64,000 nucleotides of DNA from Oryzias latipes (Eukaryota > Chordata > Actinopteri > Beloniformes > Adrianichthyidae), in assembly GCF_002234675.1 (NCBI RefSeq), contig NC_019870.2:3988985-4052984 (forward strand). The letters run 5' to 3'. The position numbers were made by a program, and so were the translations under genes. Shown one piece after another: positions 1 to 11,989 of the stretch. The first letter of the stretch is position 1. The number at the start of each line of letters is the position of its first letter. The notes beneath the pieces are model-generated. The model ran no database searches and was not told where the DNA came from. It worked only from the letters and a program-made list of their open reading frames with translations.

Positions 1-515
1 ACGGTCTATTAAAAAAAAGATTGTATTTGTGATGTCAAATTGTGCTGGGCAGGCCACAAGCTCCATTCTGATGCATCCTCTTTCAGACAAACAGATCCAT
101 GCACGTTTATGTTTTCCTCGTCTGAGCTGGAATCTGGATCAGAGCTGGACGTCTGGATACTGCTCGCCATTTTTGTTTTTAACCCTTGTGCTATCTTAGA
201 TGACCCCACCCTGACATGTTCTCCCTACCATGACAAAGGTGGATAAAGGTGGAAAGATTTCATGTAATCCATGGACACCAGTGAATATCACAAATCATTG
301 AAGAAAAAAGCTTCAGCGCACTGTCTAGTGGGTCTAGATGACCCAACTCCCAACGGTAAAGTGCCTAGGATAGCATCAACAGAGGGAGAGGAAGAGGGGT
401 GGGGTTGCTGGCACAAAAAGTCCCACCCACAACTCAGAGGCAAATTTCTAATAAACTCCTGCCGCTCTGCAGAAACTATGTCCTATACTAAGATTAAGAC
501 TAAGAATACTAAGAC
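1..515 (-). mobile_element. Family A short DNA transposon, copy 1 (interrupted)
   Basis: Minus-strand copy of the AAAGTCCCACTCCGAT-ended family. 1-178 carries a residual reading frame with DPDSSSDEEN and KEDASEW. 419-515 holds the other part (CCACAACTCAGAGG, CTCTGCAGAAACTATG). A family B element occupies 179-375 between them. The left end is cut by the window edge. Confidence 0.6.
179..375 (+). mobile_element. Family B TTAA-flanked MITE, copy 1 (right end lost), inside family A copy 1
   Basis: TTAA then CCCTTGTGCTATCTTAGATG at the left. The right part stops at CTAGGATAGCA without the final CAAGGGTTAA. The TTAA target and CCC/GGG ends suggest a piggyBac-type non-autonomous element. Confidence 0.7.
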
Positions 516-699
516 TCTCAGATAGAAAGTAAAAAAAAAAACTTTCTCACAAATTCCCTTCTATTTTCCTTTTTTCGTTTATTTTTCTTCTTTTTCCAAC
601 AGTCGTTGAAATTTCGGTTAAGGGTCGAGTACGGGTAATTTAAAGTGACTAACAGGTTAAGGGTAAGGGGTGGGAGGATCAATCTGATTATCAATAGTA

Positions 700-1056
700 T
701 CGATGATAAGGTCAAGTATTGATACTAGCAGGATGAGATCAATACTTTTGTTGCAGTTTTTCTTTAATACATACAGTTAAGACCTTAAATTAACTTAAGC
801 AGTTACTACTGTCTGTCTGCACTGTTGCCCGATTGAGCAAAAACCAACCCAATGTGGCTGCGTGAACAGCACCCCCTCCCAGAAAGTCTCTGACCTGTCA
901 TACAGGACATTATCCACATACACCGAACAAAAAATTGTGTAATTCCAAACATTTTCTATAACCAAGCATTTCATAAAAAGTATCAGTATCGATATCGCCG
1001 CTACTGGCCCTGTAATTGGATCAATTCCCAAACTCTCAGTATCACCCACTCCTAGT
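700..1056. mobile_element. Dispersed repeat fragment with GTATCGATATCG core
   Basis: AGTATCAGTATCGATATCG, GCTACTGGCCCTGTAATTGG and AGTATCACCCACTCCTAG resemble a common fish repeat ending in CCCATCCCTAG. Family unknown and boundaries approximate. Confidence 0.4.
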
Positions 1057-1539
1057 TAAAGGACTTCTCAGAAACATGGGCTGTAGAGAAAAAAGTCTTT
1101 TGTCGTATCGATGATGAGGGGGATGTAATTTTCTCTTTTTAACAATGTTGCTTGCATAGCTCTAAATTTGCAGCTCTGTTTCCTCATCTTAGTTGTCTGT
1201 ATTTGAGATGAGACGTGTAAATCTGTGGATGGTCCAATCGAGGACTTTTTTTTAAAACTATCAATCAACCATCATCTTCTTCTTGTCGGGAAACCTGTTA
1301 GAAGCAATGTGTATCACGTTACAAGTAGTTTTAATGAGCCTGCAATTACCCAACCAGGTTTCAGTTAGTTGCTGTGTCTCGTCATTGCTGCGCTTCTCTG
1401 TGTACATCACCTAACGCCCGGCTCCAATGGCTGTTTTGGTCCAGTTGTTCTGCTCAGAAGACAGAGCGTTATTCAGACTGAGGACAACCAGAGCGAACCG
1501 AAGCTCAGTCTGATTGGAAATGCATTGATAATGCATTTA

Positions 1540-1987
1540 CTTTTTAGCTCAAATCCAAAAGCCTGTGTAGTTTTTAATATTGCTTAGAGCTTCTTAGAAA
1601 TTTACTTTGAGGTTGTGGGCGGGACTGTTGGCAAGCTTTTTTTCCCAGCATGCCTTTGTTTACACTCTTTCTCCTGCTAGCAACAAGCGCCTCACAAGCC
1701 CAAGCTAATGCTAGCGTAGCAAAAAAATGGCAGGCAAAGCGGAGCTATCCAGCCGCCCAGTTTAGAGCCAGATGTCGGCTCAAGACGAAGAAACGGCAAT
1801 GTAATTGCGTCTATTTGTCTGCAAGTGGAGGTTTTAGAATTGTTGCTAAGAAGCTACTGGCCGGCCGTGTCAGTTTCAAGTTTTTTCAAACAATACTCAA
1901 TGTTTTAAACGTAAATTCTTTTATACGTGTCCTCCATTACTAAAACAAATGCTAAAAACACCATTTTCTTTGGAGTAGGTCTTAAAG
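1540..1987 (+). mobile_element. Family A short DNA transposon, copy 2
   Basis: It runs from TTTTTAGCTCAAATCCAAAA through GTGGGCGGGACTGTTGG to the family's right end, TTTCTTTGGAGTAGGTCTTA. The left terminal repeat is missing or very diverged. Confidence 0.6.
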
Positions 1988-1999
1988 GTGTCACAGTGA

Positions 2000-3620
2000 C
2001 ACAAATGCACCGTCACACGACCGACTCCGACAGACAAACGGCGGTTTGATGGCGCTCACTTCAAAGTTCAGACTCTGGTTTCATCCATCTGCGACCGGGC
2101 CAGGTCCTCTTTGAGCGCGTTTTCCCCCACAGCCGGAGAGTTTGCTCCGGGTTTTACTTCAGATCCGACGGGCCCGTTTTTCCCTCTCTGTGTCTTTGTT
2201 TTGTGTTGGTTGTGCTGCCTGCGCACAAACATCTCTGCTGCCCGAATGCCTGGCAGCCGGCAGGTTAGAGGCCCGTATTTAATCACTGCAAGGCCTAACT
2301 CCCTCCGTCAGTGCCGGCTCATTTGACGTGGCGGCCCTGGGCTCTCAGTTCCCCATCCTGTGCCAAACACAATAACTCCTCTCTTTCGTTACCCTGCTGT
2401 ATTTTATAATCTTGCTATTTTTCAATGTCAAGGCCGGGCCTTTTGAAGACTTTTTATTGCGTTTCCTTTTGGACCCTGCTGCCGTGGCACCACATTTTCT
2501 CCCTCAGACGAAGCTCCTCCCGCATTTCTTTCCTCCACTTCTCGTTTCGTCATTCTTTCATAGCTGCCACCGTGACTTCAGGAACCCAAAACTCGATCCA
2601 CGCATGCAGGAAAAATCCCCTCCTCAATATTAAAGGTTTTTGTTTTCCACTTTTCTCTCCTCTGGGCAATATTATCTAACCCGCCTCAGTTACATGTGTT
2701 CACAATTCCTCAGCGCCATAAATCTTGTGCAGAGCTGTCATCGGCGTCTTGAAAGCATTAAAATGCCTGTTGTTTGACCAAATGGAAAGAAAGTAGATTC
2801 AAACAATACTTCACTCTTCCTGTCTGCGAGTGTGCAGGAGTTAATGCGTTTGACAGTAGCAGATGCCGTTCTTCACTCCCGATCGTGTGAAATAACGTCG
2901 CCCAAGTCTAATCAAATTAAAGCCAACGTCAAACCTTCACTTCAGATTTCTCGCCGCCGACGTTTTTGTGCAGCTTTTGTGTTGCGGCGAAGCGGCGATA
3001 AGATCTGAAGGGGATGGTGCATGGGGAGGGCGCATGCTTTGATAGCGAGGCTGTGGATCATATGGTTAAAATCAGAGAGGGTTTGTCTGAAAATGCGTGT
3101 GCGTCAGCTCTTGTGACCTCTTAATATCGCATCACATGTCTGATCTTATTCTTGTCTGCCATCTGAACTCTTGTCATGTGTTCTTTTTGCCAATCTGTCA
3201 CACTTAATCTTAGCGGAAAGAAAAACTTAAGAGGAGAGGCTCAGGGAATGCCTGGGGTTGTTGGGGGGGGGGGGGGGGGGCAAGAGGAGAAACAAAGGAG
3301 AAGAAGGAGAAAATCGTGACGGCGTAGCATTTCAGGGCATGAATGGCATCGATGATTCGCTGCGGGGGATAAATGGGATGAGAGAAAGGAGGCAGGAAGA
3401 TGACAGAACAATGTGTCTGTTGTTTAGCGGGCAGTAAATCATCTGTCTCACCCTCCGTCAGGTGTCGAGCCCCCATCACCCAACACTTCAAGGGTTAGAC
3501 CGGCGCAGCGCCGTCCTGATGAGTTAGCCAGGTTCCTTCTATGTCCAAGTCTGCTTCAGTCCCAACATTTAATAAAGTTAGCATGAATTTAAAATTCTCT
3601 TTTTAGGTTAACTTTGACCT
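2000..3620. other. Intergenic, no gene or known repeat seen
   Basis: Apart from the G run at 3,263 the sequence looks single-copy with balanced composition. The part at 2,700-3,210 has several homeodomain-like TAATC/ATTA and E-box-like words and could be regulatory, but nothing proves it. Confidence 0.3.
3263..3280. repeat. G run (18)
   Basis: Uninterrupted G homopolymer. Confidence 0.9.
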
Positions 3621-3624
3621 AGTG

Positions 3625-4108
3625 AAAAAGGGCCTACATCATGCTTTTCTTGAGCCTTTTTAAAAAATGAAATATTAATTATTTTTGCGACTGGTTTTCT
3701 ACCCGGAAGTAAACCGACTCGATCTCTGAGGCTCCGCCTTTCACTCCTTGTGGGTGGCGCCCATTTCATGACGCCAATCCAGAGCCGGCCACTCTCACCA
3801 ACATCCGAACTTTTGCAAAGATGGAGATGAATACTGTGCACACAGAATGAAAGTGTTTAGCCGATCAACAGAGAAAGTGGGCCCGGGAGTGGTGTTGCCG
3901 GGGAAGGGGCTGTTCTCCCTTTGTGATGTCACACTGTGACAACACACTTGTTTATTTGTGGATTGGGAGGGGCTGGTGCAGTTTTTTGGAGGAAAACCCA
4001 GATTGTAGCAAAATAGTGCTTTGGGGTAGTTGTTTTTAGTGAGGATGAACATTATAATACACTTAGAAGCTCAAAAAAGTTGAATTTGCATGATATAGAC
4101 CCTTTAAG
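3625..4108 (+). mobile_element. Family F short DNA transposon, copy 1
   Basis: About 480 bases with inverted ends AAAAAGGGCCTACATCATG and GCATGATATAGACCCTTTAA. It contains GAGGCTCCGCCTTTCACTCC. Confidence 0.65.
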
Positions 4109-4109
4109 G

Positions 4110-4200
4110 TGTAGTGCAGGGACCTGCAACCTGAGGCTCCGGAGCCACGTCCGGCTCTTTCATCTTTCCATTGTGGCTCTTTGACAATGAAGAAAAATGC
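4110..4200 (+). mobile_element. hAT-like repeat fragment
   Basis: GACCTGCAACCTGAGGCTCC and GGAGCCACGTCCGGCTC resemble the widespread fish repeat with CTGCAACCTGCGGCTC at its end. Only one end is present. Confidence 0.4.
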
Positions 4201-4299
4201 AATTTGAATACATGTATTTGTAGTTTAGATTCATTTGATTTAGTTAATATAGTTTTACGTTTTCACTTTTAAATGGCCAATGCCATACTAAATCCAGTT

Positions 4300-4735
4300 T
4301 TTGAGCTTTTAAGTGTATCATACTGTCCATTCCTCATGAAAAACACCCCCAAAGGGGTATTTTGATCCATTCACACACCATTTATCTAAAAACCTGCTCT
4401 CTGAACACCAGCCCCTCGCAACACAATGAGTGGGTTTTCCCATTGTGACATAGATCGGTGAGGAACAGCCCCTTCCAGGTAGGAAGCTATAGGTAATCTG
4501 TAAAATGCACATCCAGCTTTACAAAAACTCAGATATGCTGTTCGTTTTTGTGGGCGAAACGGAGACACACCGCAAAGACCGGCTTTAGGTTGAGGTCATG
4601 AAATGGGCGACACCCACAAGGAGCGAAAGGCGGAGCCTCAGAGATCGAGTCGTCTAACTTCGGGGCAGGAAAATGAAAATAACTCATATTTCATTTAAAA
4701 AAAATTGTTCTTTCGTGTTCCACAGGATATGTTAT
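4300..4735 (-). mobile_element. Family F, copy 2, opposite orientation
   Basis: GGAGCGAAAGGCGGAGCCTC (4,620-4,639) is the exact reverse complement of a segment of copy 1, and flanking blocks also match in reverse. The ends are diverged. Confidence 0.6.
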
Positions 4736-4740
4736 CATTT

Positions 4741-4794
4741 ACAGTACAGACCAAATATGAATGGGAAGGTGTGTCCAAACTTTTGGTCTGTACT
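4741..4794. mobile_element. Terminal-repeat-only remnant of a DNA transposon
   Basis: ACAGTACAGACCAAA is followed almost at once by the inverted end TTTGGTCTGTACT, with GAAGGTGTGTCCAAAC between them. This is the known fish element ending in a GTCCAAACTTTTGGTCTGTA-type repeat, reduced to little more than its two ends. Confidence 0.6.
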
Positions 4795-4989
4795 TTAAAT
4801 GGATATAGTTTACTATGACAAGGTATAAGAAAAGCATCATATGATATATATAACTGAGAAAAATGAAAAAGGATTAAATTACTTTAAAATTGGTTTTACT
4901 GTTGTTTATTTATATAATTATTGTATTATGTTCTTAATTCTTTATACAAAATTGGATTTTTCACAAATGTTATGTTTATAATCGATAGT

Positions 4990-5800
4990 TAAAGGGGAAA
5001 AGAATGAAGGTGCACCATAGGCCATGTTTGACTTTCTTCCACTTTTAGTGCATTTTTGACACGGCATGTATTTTATTTTAAAAGTAACTTGAGTCAAAAG
5101 TAAAAAAAACAGTTAAAATAGTTAAATATAGAAAAGTAATTCAACTAATTCAATTCTTGTACATATTTAAAGGCTACACTTTCTCTAAACGCTGAAGTGG
5201 GACTTTGTGTCTCTGTGGATTGAGTTCTGTGAGAAACTGGATCAATTGTTTCTTTTAGAGTTAAATGTTGCAGATCTCTGGTAAAAGTGAAGGTTCTTAA
5301 TGCTGTAGGTCCCACTGGGAGCAGTGGGTTGCTGTTTCTCGTCATCCACACGTGTTAACACGACCTCAGCAAGTAAAGAACCTACAGGCAATCCTGAAAC
5401 TGGTAAAAATAAAAGCAGGAAATTTACAAGTTGTCAGATTACACGGCTCCTAATTTGCACAAATTTGAATCTTAATGAGAGTTTAATGGAATTTGTGGTG
5501 GTGAAAATAAAAGAATATTCATTTTCTCTCTTTCAATGCTTTTTCTTTAACTACAAATTCATCATAGATATATTTTTACCCCGCATACTGATTGGTGATT
5601 TTCAGTTATTAATCCTTCAACATGGGAGATTTAGCTCCAATGTTAAATTTGCGCCGCCATACAACACTTTGCATCAGTTAAGTGTTGCATCTGTTCAAAA
5701 GTGATTTTTGCAGCTTTATAATGGGTTGAATATACGTTTATTTACTAACATCTTTGGCGTTAAAAGGGGAAATTCTTTTTGTCCGATTTAAAAAGTTCCT
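4990..5800. other. Intergenic, nothing recognised
   Basis: AT-rich. The 126-codon frame here (5,324-5,704) has no domain or codon bias. Confidence 0.3.
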
Positions 5801-5806
5801 TTTATG

Positions 5807-6064
5807 TTTTAACCCTGGAGCAGCTTTAGTTCTGACGTCTTTGAACAACCATAACTCTTCAACCGATAACATAATCGATGTAATTCCAACAGAAGAGCCT
5901 TACGTTGATATGCAACACATTGCAGTAGTGAAGTATTGGCGGAATTAACATAAACCAAATGACTATGATACAGAGAAAAGCAGCTTTGTCCCAAGCAACA
6001 CTTTCTGGAAATAAAGTTTTGCATCGGCGTTGGAATTACGTTTATAAATCTCCAGTATTATTGG
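5807..6064 (+). mobile_element. Family D short DNA transposon, copy 1
   Basis: It shares AACCATAACTCTTCAACCG, ATTCCAACAGAAGAGCC and GATATGCAACACATTGCAGT with the copy at 31.5 kb. Confidence 0.6.
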
Positions 6065-6079
6065 GCTACTCAAATCAGT

Positions 6080-6122
6080 CCTGGATAAGTGGAGGAAGAT
6101 GGATGGATGAATGGATGGATGT
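6080..6122 (+). repeat. LINE-tail remnant with (GGAT)n
   Basis: CTGGATAAGTGGAGGAAGAT followed by repeats of GGAT/GAAT resembles the tail of the decayed LINE at 12.4 kb. Confidence 0.5.
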
Positions 6123-6124
6123 TA

Positions 6125-7090
6125 GTCTGATCAGAATCAGTCTGGAAGGAACTAGTTTTATGTCACTTGGGTCTTTCTAGGATCTTTTTTAAACCTGTTT
6201 TCCATTAATCTTTTTTACTTTACATTCATTCGTTCATCAACAGGCACATCAGTAATAGTTTCTTAAACTACAGTGCAAATTTTTGTTAAAAAGTAGTTAA
6301 CTATCCTCAAAAGTGATGTAGAAAAAGTTTCCCATTTATGTACTTACTTTATAACTTTTCTCCTTTTATGGATATTTTTTTATTCAAATTTGGACTCAGA
6401 CAAAACTGTGTGAAAATGTTTGGAGATTTACTACTTTAAGTTATTTTTATTGACTTCAAGAAAGGAAGATTTGAAGTTTTACAAGTTAGTTGGACATTTT
6501 TTCAAAGATAATTTCATTAAAAGTGAATATTTATTTAGTTGTAGAAGTTTGTTTTTGGAGCGTAATCCTCCTCAGTGCTCCCCATGAAGAAAAATGTCCA
6601 CGATGACAGTTGGTGGAGGCAGCGCTTCGACTTCAGAGCTTCTCTGGTTTCAATTTGTGTCCTTGGAAGCTCATGACAGCAGCCGAAGTCAAACGTGTTC
6701 AGATTTAAGCCGTTTCACACATCACTTCTCTAATGTAAACCGTGAGTTTGCTTCAGCTTGTCTGCCAGATGGTGCAGCTATTCTGGGAGGATCCGAGCTG
6801 AGCTCCTCGCTGGGTGAAAAGTTCAAATTTAAAGTGTCATAAATCCACGTGGGAATGCGGCGGTACCTGAGCTTCATTAGCCCGCATTTCAGAAACATGC
6901 CTGTGCAAGAAACAGACGCCTTGCCTTTGCTTTCAAAGGAGACTGTAATCAATGTTGTTGTATCTTAAATGCAAGTTTCAGCAAAGAAAACCTCAAATTC
7001 CATGAACATTTTTGAAATATTATAAACTTAGGCTCAGATCTCAGTTGATGCGGGATTTTCTCTGTATGTTTTCTACAAGTCTATTATTTA
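6125..7090. other. Intergenic, nothing recognised
   Basis: AT-rich sequence to about 6,560, then more balanced to 6,950. No repeat family or exon was found. Confidence 0.3.
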
Positions 7091-7096
7091 TTGAAC

Positions 7097-7354
7097 CAGG
7101 GGCGGAGCTAAAACAGTTTATATTGGGGGGGGGGGGGGGGGGGGCAAGAGGGTGGCAAAACACCAGAGTGGGAGGCCATCACAAATAAAAGGATAAAAAA
7201 TATTTTTAATAGTTTTATTGATTCTATTAGAAATGTTTGCGATGTTTAATAAGCTCGTATTAATGATTTCTTAATCTTTGTCAGTAATGATACTAATATT
7301 GACTCAAACAATTGTGGGGCAAAGCTTTGTGATGGGGGCAAAGATCCGCCCCTG
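7097..7354. mobile_element. hAT-type MITE with decayed 8-bp duplication
   Basis: Inverted ends CAGGGGCGGAGCTAAA and GCAAAGATCCGCCCCTG. Flanking octamers TATTGAAC (7,089-7,096) and TTTTAAAC (7,355-7,362) match at six of eight positions. A 20-base G run lies inside near the left end. Confidence 0.65.
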
Positions 7355-7899
7355 TTTTAAACACGCATGTCGCTTTCTTAATAGTAAAACTTCATGTTTA
7401 TCTGAGGGGAATTTTTATTTTCAGTTTAAAGAAATCTTTGAACGTCAGTCATTTTGCAATATTTGATTCATTTTAAACACCAGATTAAAAATAGTAAGTC
7501 CAATTTTTTGATTAGAATGTGACTCAGTCTTCCAAATTTGCTGCAAAAATGATTTACGCACTTTTTAGATGACCTCATTGATCTAATACCAAGGAGAAAT
7601 ATTATCTGGTGTGTTTACATGCACATCAGAAATCGGATAATTAAATAGTCCTGGTATACCAAACTCTGCCAATGGGTAGATTTACTTTAACACAAGGATT
7701 TTCAAAGCCTTGTTCCGAATATCACTCAATAATAGCCCCAAGCATTTTGGATGGTCGGTGTTTAGAAAAGACCGAACCTTGTTGGAGACCGGTTGTTAAT
7801 TCCCCCCTTTCAGACTGGCAGAGTTCGGTGGAGTATTCAAAGATTTTACACAAGTAAAAGTATTGTTACTTTAGAAATACTAAATGTATCCTTTAATGT

Positions 7900-8500
7900 A
7901 GCTTAAACGGTAGCTGTCTGCCGCAATCACACAGCACAAAGCGGAAGACTTGCCCTGCTGCCGTGTCCTCATTCTTTTTCTGCAGATTTGACTTATTTTT
8001 CAACCCTCCAAATCCTGTGGACTGCACAAGGAGCCCATTAGTAATGTTCACGCGATAAGTACAGAACACCTGTGTAGCCTGTCCAGGTTTTCCCATCCTG
8101 TGCGCACAGACAGTATGTAGCCATAAGGGTAGATAAGACCACTCAATGCTTTCTGAATGACTAAAGTGTGATGTAAGGGCATTGTACAACAGCATCACCC
8201 ACATGTCCTATGTGAATGTTATTTCCCAATACACTTACCACACCTACAACAATGGTACGTTCCATTTTTAGTGAGCCTTAAGGGAACTGCAAAACACACC
8301 TGCGCTCCCTTTTAAGAAGTGGCCACTCCTCTCTACGACCCTACATTGGCCCAGATAACCCAAAAACCCGCAGCACCACAACAGGTCAACCCCTATATGG
8401 GTTCATGTGACTATACCTCAGAACATGCTTGTATGGTATATCATGAACTTAACAATGCAGTGTGTAGAAAATTCCTGATCAACTGCATCTTTTCCTCAAA
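7900..8500 (+). repeat. Family I repeat, copy 1
   Basis: It shares ordered blocks with 51.6-52.1 kb: GTTCACGCGATAAGT, AGCCATAAGGGTAG, CTAAAGTGTGATG, AGCATCACCCACATGTC, CAATGGTACGTTCCATTTTT and AAGGGAACTG. No terminal repeats or coding sense are recognised. Confidence 0.6.
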
Positions 8501-8669
8501 CTGATTTCCAGTTCAGTCAAACTGCGGTGGGATGGTACGTCATTCTTCCACCAGCATCTGTCACAAGTTGGCCAAAATAACTTCTAAATGTATTCACTGC
8601 TTGAGTTAAAGTGGAAAAAAGTGAAAAACCAAATATGATTACCATTTTGAACACTTAAGCCATTTTTGG

Positions 8670-8893
8670 AGGGGGGTGGTGCAAAGGTAGAGCGGTCGAC
8701 ATCTGATCAAGAGATTGCAGGTTTGGTTCCCAGCTTGCCTGCCCATGTATGGAAATGTCCTTTGGCAAGACACTGAACCCCACATAGATGCTTATGGTCA
8801 TAGGTTGGCGCCAGTGGTCAGGACTGTGACTGTAAAGCGCGTTGGGTCTTCAAAGAAGGGGGCGTTATATAAGTGTACGCCATTTACCATCTT
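8670..8893 (+). mobile_element. tRNA-derived SINE
   Basis: The tRNA-like head (GGTGCAAAGGTAGAGCGGTC, then GGTTTGGTTCCC as box B) is followed by a body with CTTTGGCAAGACACTGAACC and a tail GTAAAGCGCGTTGGGTCTTC...GTTATATAAGTGTA ending CCATTTACCAT. This layout is common to fish SINEs with LINE-derived 3' tails. Confidence 0.75.
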
Positions 8894-9470
8894 CAATTCA
8901 ATTCAATTTTATTTAGAGAGCCCAAATTCACAACAACAGTCGTCTCAATGGGCTGAGCAGTAGTAGAGGCAAGCCAGAGAGGAGGTACACGGTCAGGGAC
9001 CTCCAGGAGGGGAGTGGGAAAGAGGGACAGTACATGAATCGCACTGCACCAAATAGAGGCATGGAGAAATGATAAGTAATGATCAAGAATGGAGGAGAGA
9101 AGGAGACTAGAGGTAGGTAGAGGTAGATGAGAAAAGAGGACAGAACCCTAGTGCACCATAGTTTCCCCAGCTTCAAACTTCTAGCAGCCTACTAACAACT
9201 TTACTGTTATTTTTAAGTTTAATTTAAACAAATTAACAGTAAGGTAAATATTCTCTGAATACTAGCTAGTCTGACAATAAGCCTGTCCAAAGAGGAATGT
9301 TTTCAGTCTAACTATGAATAGACTAACTATTCTTTTGTACTTCAACCTTTTCCCTACCTGCATCGTCTTAGCCTCGTAACTGAGGGAGATAGAACCAATG
9401 GCTCACAGGCTACATCTCAAACAAATTGCTGGTCATCTTGGAGATTTTTAACGACTCCATTATTTTAAAG
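8894..9470 (-). mobile_element. LINE/SINE-like repeat with (AATTG)n 3' tail, minus orientation
   Basis: It begins with repeated TTCAA units and TTTTATTTAGAGAGCCC, CACAACAACAGTCGTCTCAA. The reverse complement of this is the same tail found on the plus strand at about 47,262-47,332. The left part is certain and the right boundary near 9,470 is a guess. Confidence 0.55.
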
Positions 9471-11985
9471 AAAAAGGAACGTGGAGCTGAAAGCGTCTGA
9501 ACACTGCAGGTGTGCTCTGAAATGTGTGCGCCTGGTTTCAGCCCATATGTGCTCGTCCTCTGCTGTGTGGGTGTCTATAGCTCGGCCTCCTGTTGCTGAC
9601 AAACACTTCCCAGAGCCCCATCAAAGCCAAAACAGAGGAGCAGAGAGGGGGAACCAAGTGGGGAACGCATCAAAGGCCAATTCTCCCCACTGTTTCCACA
9701 TGCTGCAACATCCCAGTGGTAACAGCTGACAAGCCCCTCCATAAACAGTCCGCTTAGATCCTCCCAGCAGGACGTGTCCATTCAAAAGTATTTTGCTGCC
9801 TGGTCTTTGTTTATTGAAGTGCTGCCTGGACAGCAGGGCATTGTGGGGAAAAAAGCACAAATAGAGTCAAAACAGCTCTAAAAAGGACTCTGTAAAAAGA
9901 ATAGATTACCGGTATAGGGTCTAGTTAGAAAGCAGTTAATTTGCTAAAATTATTCAGCCTTTCTGACCCACTTCAGGTTCCTATGACGAAACAATGGTCA
10001 GTTATAGCCAAAAAATTAAAAAACATCATGCAGGATTTTGAACTTAGCTGTTCATATATGTATTTTTTGTGTGAAAATCCTACACTTTAAAATGAGAACC
10101 AACAAGAATTTGTTTTGCAACCTGCCTCTAGTGGCCATTTAAGGAACTGCAATATTTGTTCTTTATTTGTTTTGTTGGCTTTGCTACAAGATAGCGCCTG
10201 ACATCATTGGCCAAAAGCGGAGATTATACAACTTACCCCAACCTAAAAGTGTTCAGAATGAAAAATAACTTTTACTAAAGTTTAAAACGGCAAACGGTTT
10301 AAACGTTAAGAACGCCACTTAAAATAAAGGTTTTTTTTCGAACAATACGGTTCTGGCTAAATTTTGTCCACAGACAGGTCTTCTTGTTGAATGTGGAAAT
10401 GGATGGTAAAGGCTTCAAGAAGCCTCACAAAATTCTGTATTTACTAAAAAAAAGTTAAAAAAAACACACAAAATGTTGGGTTTGTTTATTGTTTTAAAAC
10501 GTTGTCCTGATTTTAATTTGTAGCATACCTTAAATGGTTTGGCTAAAACAACAGTTTTAAAAGCTCAGGTAAACCTCCAAATGACCTCAAAAAGTAAAAA
10601 TAAATACAAAATCCCCCCCTAATGATGTATATCCTAATTTTTTGTGAAATAAGCTTTTATTTCTGTCAGAAAAGTCAACATAGTAGTATCGACACGTGGA
10701 AATATTTTTACAGTTTCCTTTTTCTGTTTTCTGTTTTTCCGCTGTCCAAACCTGTGAGCCTCCATCTCATCACATCTTTCTGCGATTCTGTTTGGTGCTG
10801 AAAGTCCTAAAAAAAAAATAAAGAGCAGATAAATATTTGCCTTCGGTCTTTCCCATCAGCTCCAGCAAAACAAGGCCCTCTCTACCAAATGTCTTCAACC
10901 AGTGTGAACAGAATGAATGTATCCACTCGGCTTCATCCTGTTAAGGGAAAGGTGTGACTGAACATAAACGTCTTCTTCTATTTAACATCAAAGGCGAGTG
11001 AAGACTTTTCAGTTTTGATGCCCTGATGGGTCGTAACTCCTCAGCTTTTGTCTGGGCATCTGTGGATTTTTATTTTTTTTACCTCTGGGTTGATGATGAA
11101 ATCTGAAATGCATGTTAACCTAAAATCAAATTTAAAAACGTTTTTTTTAACTTAACATTTGTTTTATTTGAATTTCCCCTCAACAGATGACTTAGTGGGC
11201 TGCATTCCTCTCAGGTGAGGAATTTGGTAATCTACAGGCGAGCATAGATGATGAGGTTGGAGTGGCACACTGACACACACTGGCAGACTTTTCATAAAAC
11301 CTTTCCACTCGCCTCGGGCTCCGCTTTGGAACTTAGAGAGACATTTGGGCCATGAGTGAAGACAAGTAAATCTGTCTCACAGCTGCTGTAAACTCCAAAG
11401 AATGTCCATAAATCTCTGTAGCTTTATTCTACACCTTCAGACCCCGTGATGAGATGATGGATGGGAAGAGCGAGAGCAAAAGAGGCTTCAGTGTGAAGCA
11501 TCAGGATGATGGGGAACTGACAACACTTCAAAACAAAAAAGTGTCGTAACAGCACTGTCGTCACTGAAACGCTTTAGTGAGTATACAATAGTTAGCAAAT
11601 CCCTTTATTTTTTTCAAGTATTCAAGAAAAAAAAGTATGATGACCAAAAAATATATCTTTGGGGATGCAACAAATTATGTTTAACAGTGTTCACACAATC
11701 TAATGAAACTATTCAAAGACTAAAAGTGATTAAAATGTCAACTATTTCCATAACTGTCAATGATACTTGTCACTAAAATGTTGGCAAAGTCACAATTGGT
11801 TCCAAATTGTAAAAGTATTTAGTCCGTAAAAATTTTATTTATAATTAAATAGAATAAACTTTATTAGTCACTTAGGGCCAATTTACTTTGAATTTCTTTG
11901 CACTAGTAAATACGTTTTTTCCTCTTCTGTAAACCAGTCTTAACAATTATACTCAGCAGCTAGTGCTTATTAGTACAATCCTTAC
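9471..11985. other. Intergenic, nothing firmly recognised
   Basis: Balanced, single-copy-looking blocks at 9,480-9,880 and 10,740-11,580 alternate with AT-rich stretches. An AACTTTATTAGTCAC word near 11,866 may be a worn retroposon tail. Confidence 0.3.
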
Positions 11986-11989
11986 ACTA

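Noticed and set aside
5324..5704. 126-codon frame
   Set aside because: AT-rich, hydrophobic filler without motifs. Long frames of this size occur by chance in 64 kb read six ways.
8672..8740. Possible tRNA gene
   Set aside because: A- and B-box-like words are present but the stem pairing is poor and the sequence continues into a SINE body and tail, so it is a SINE head.
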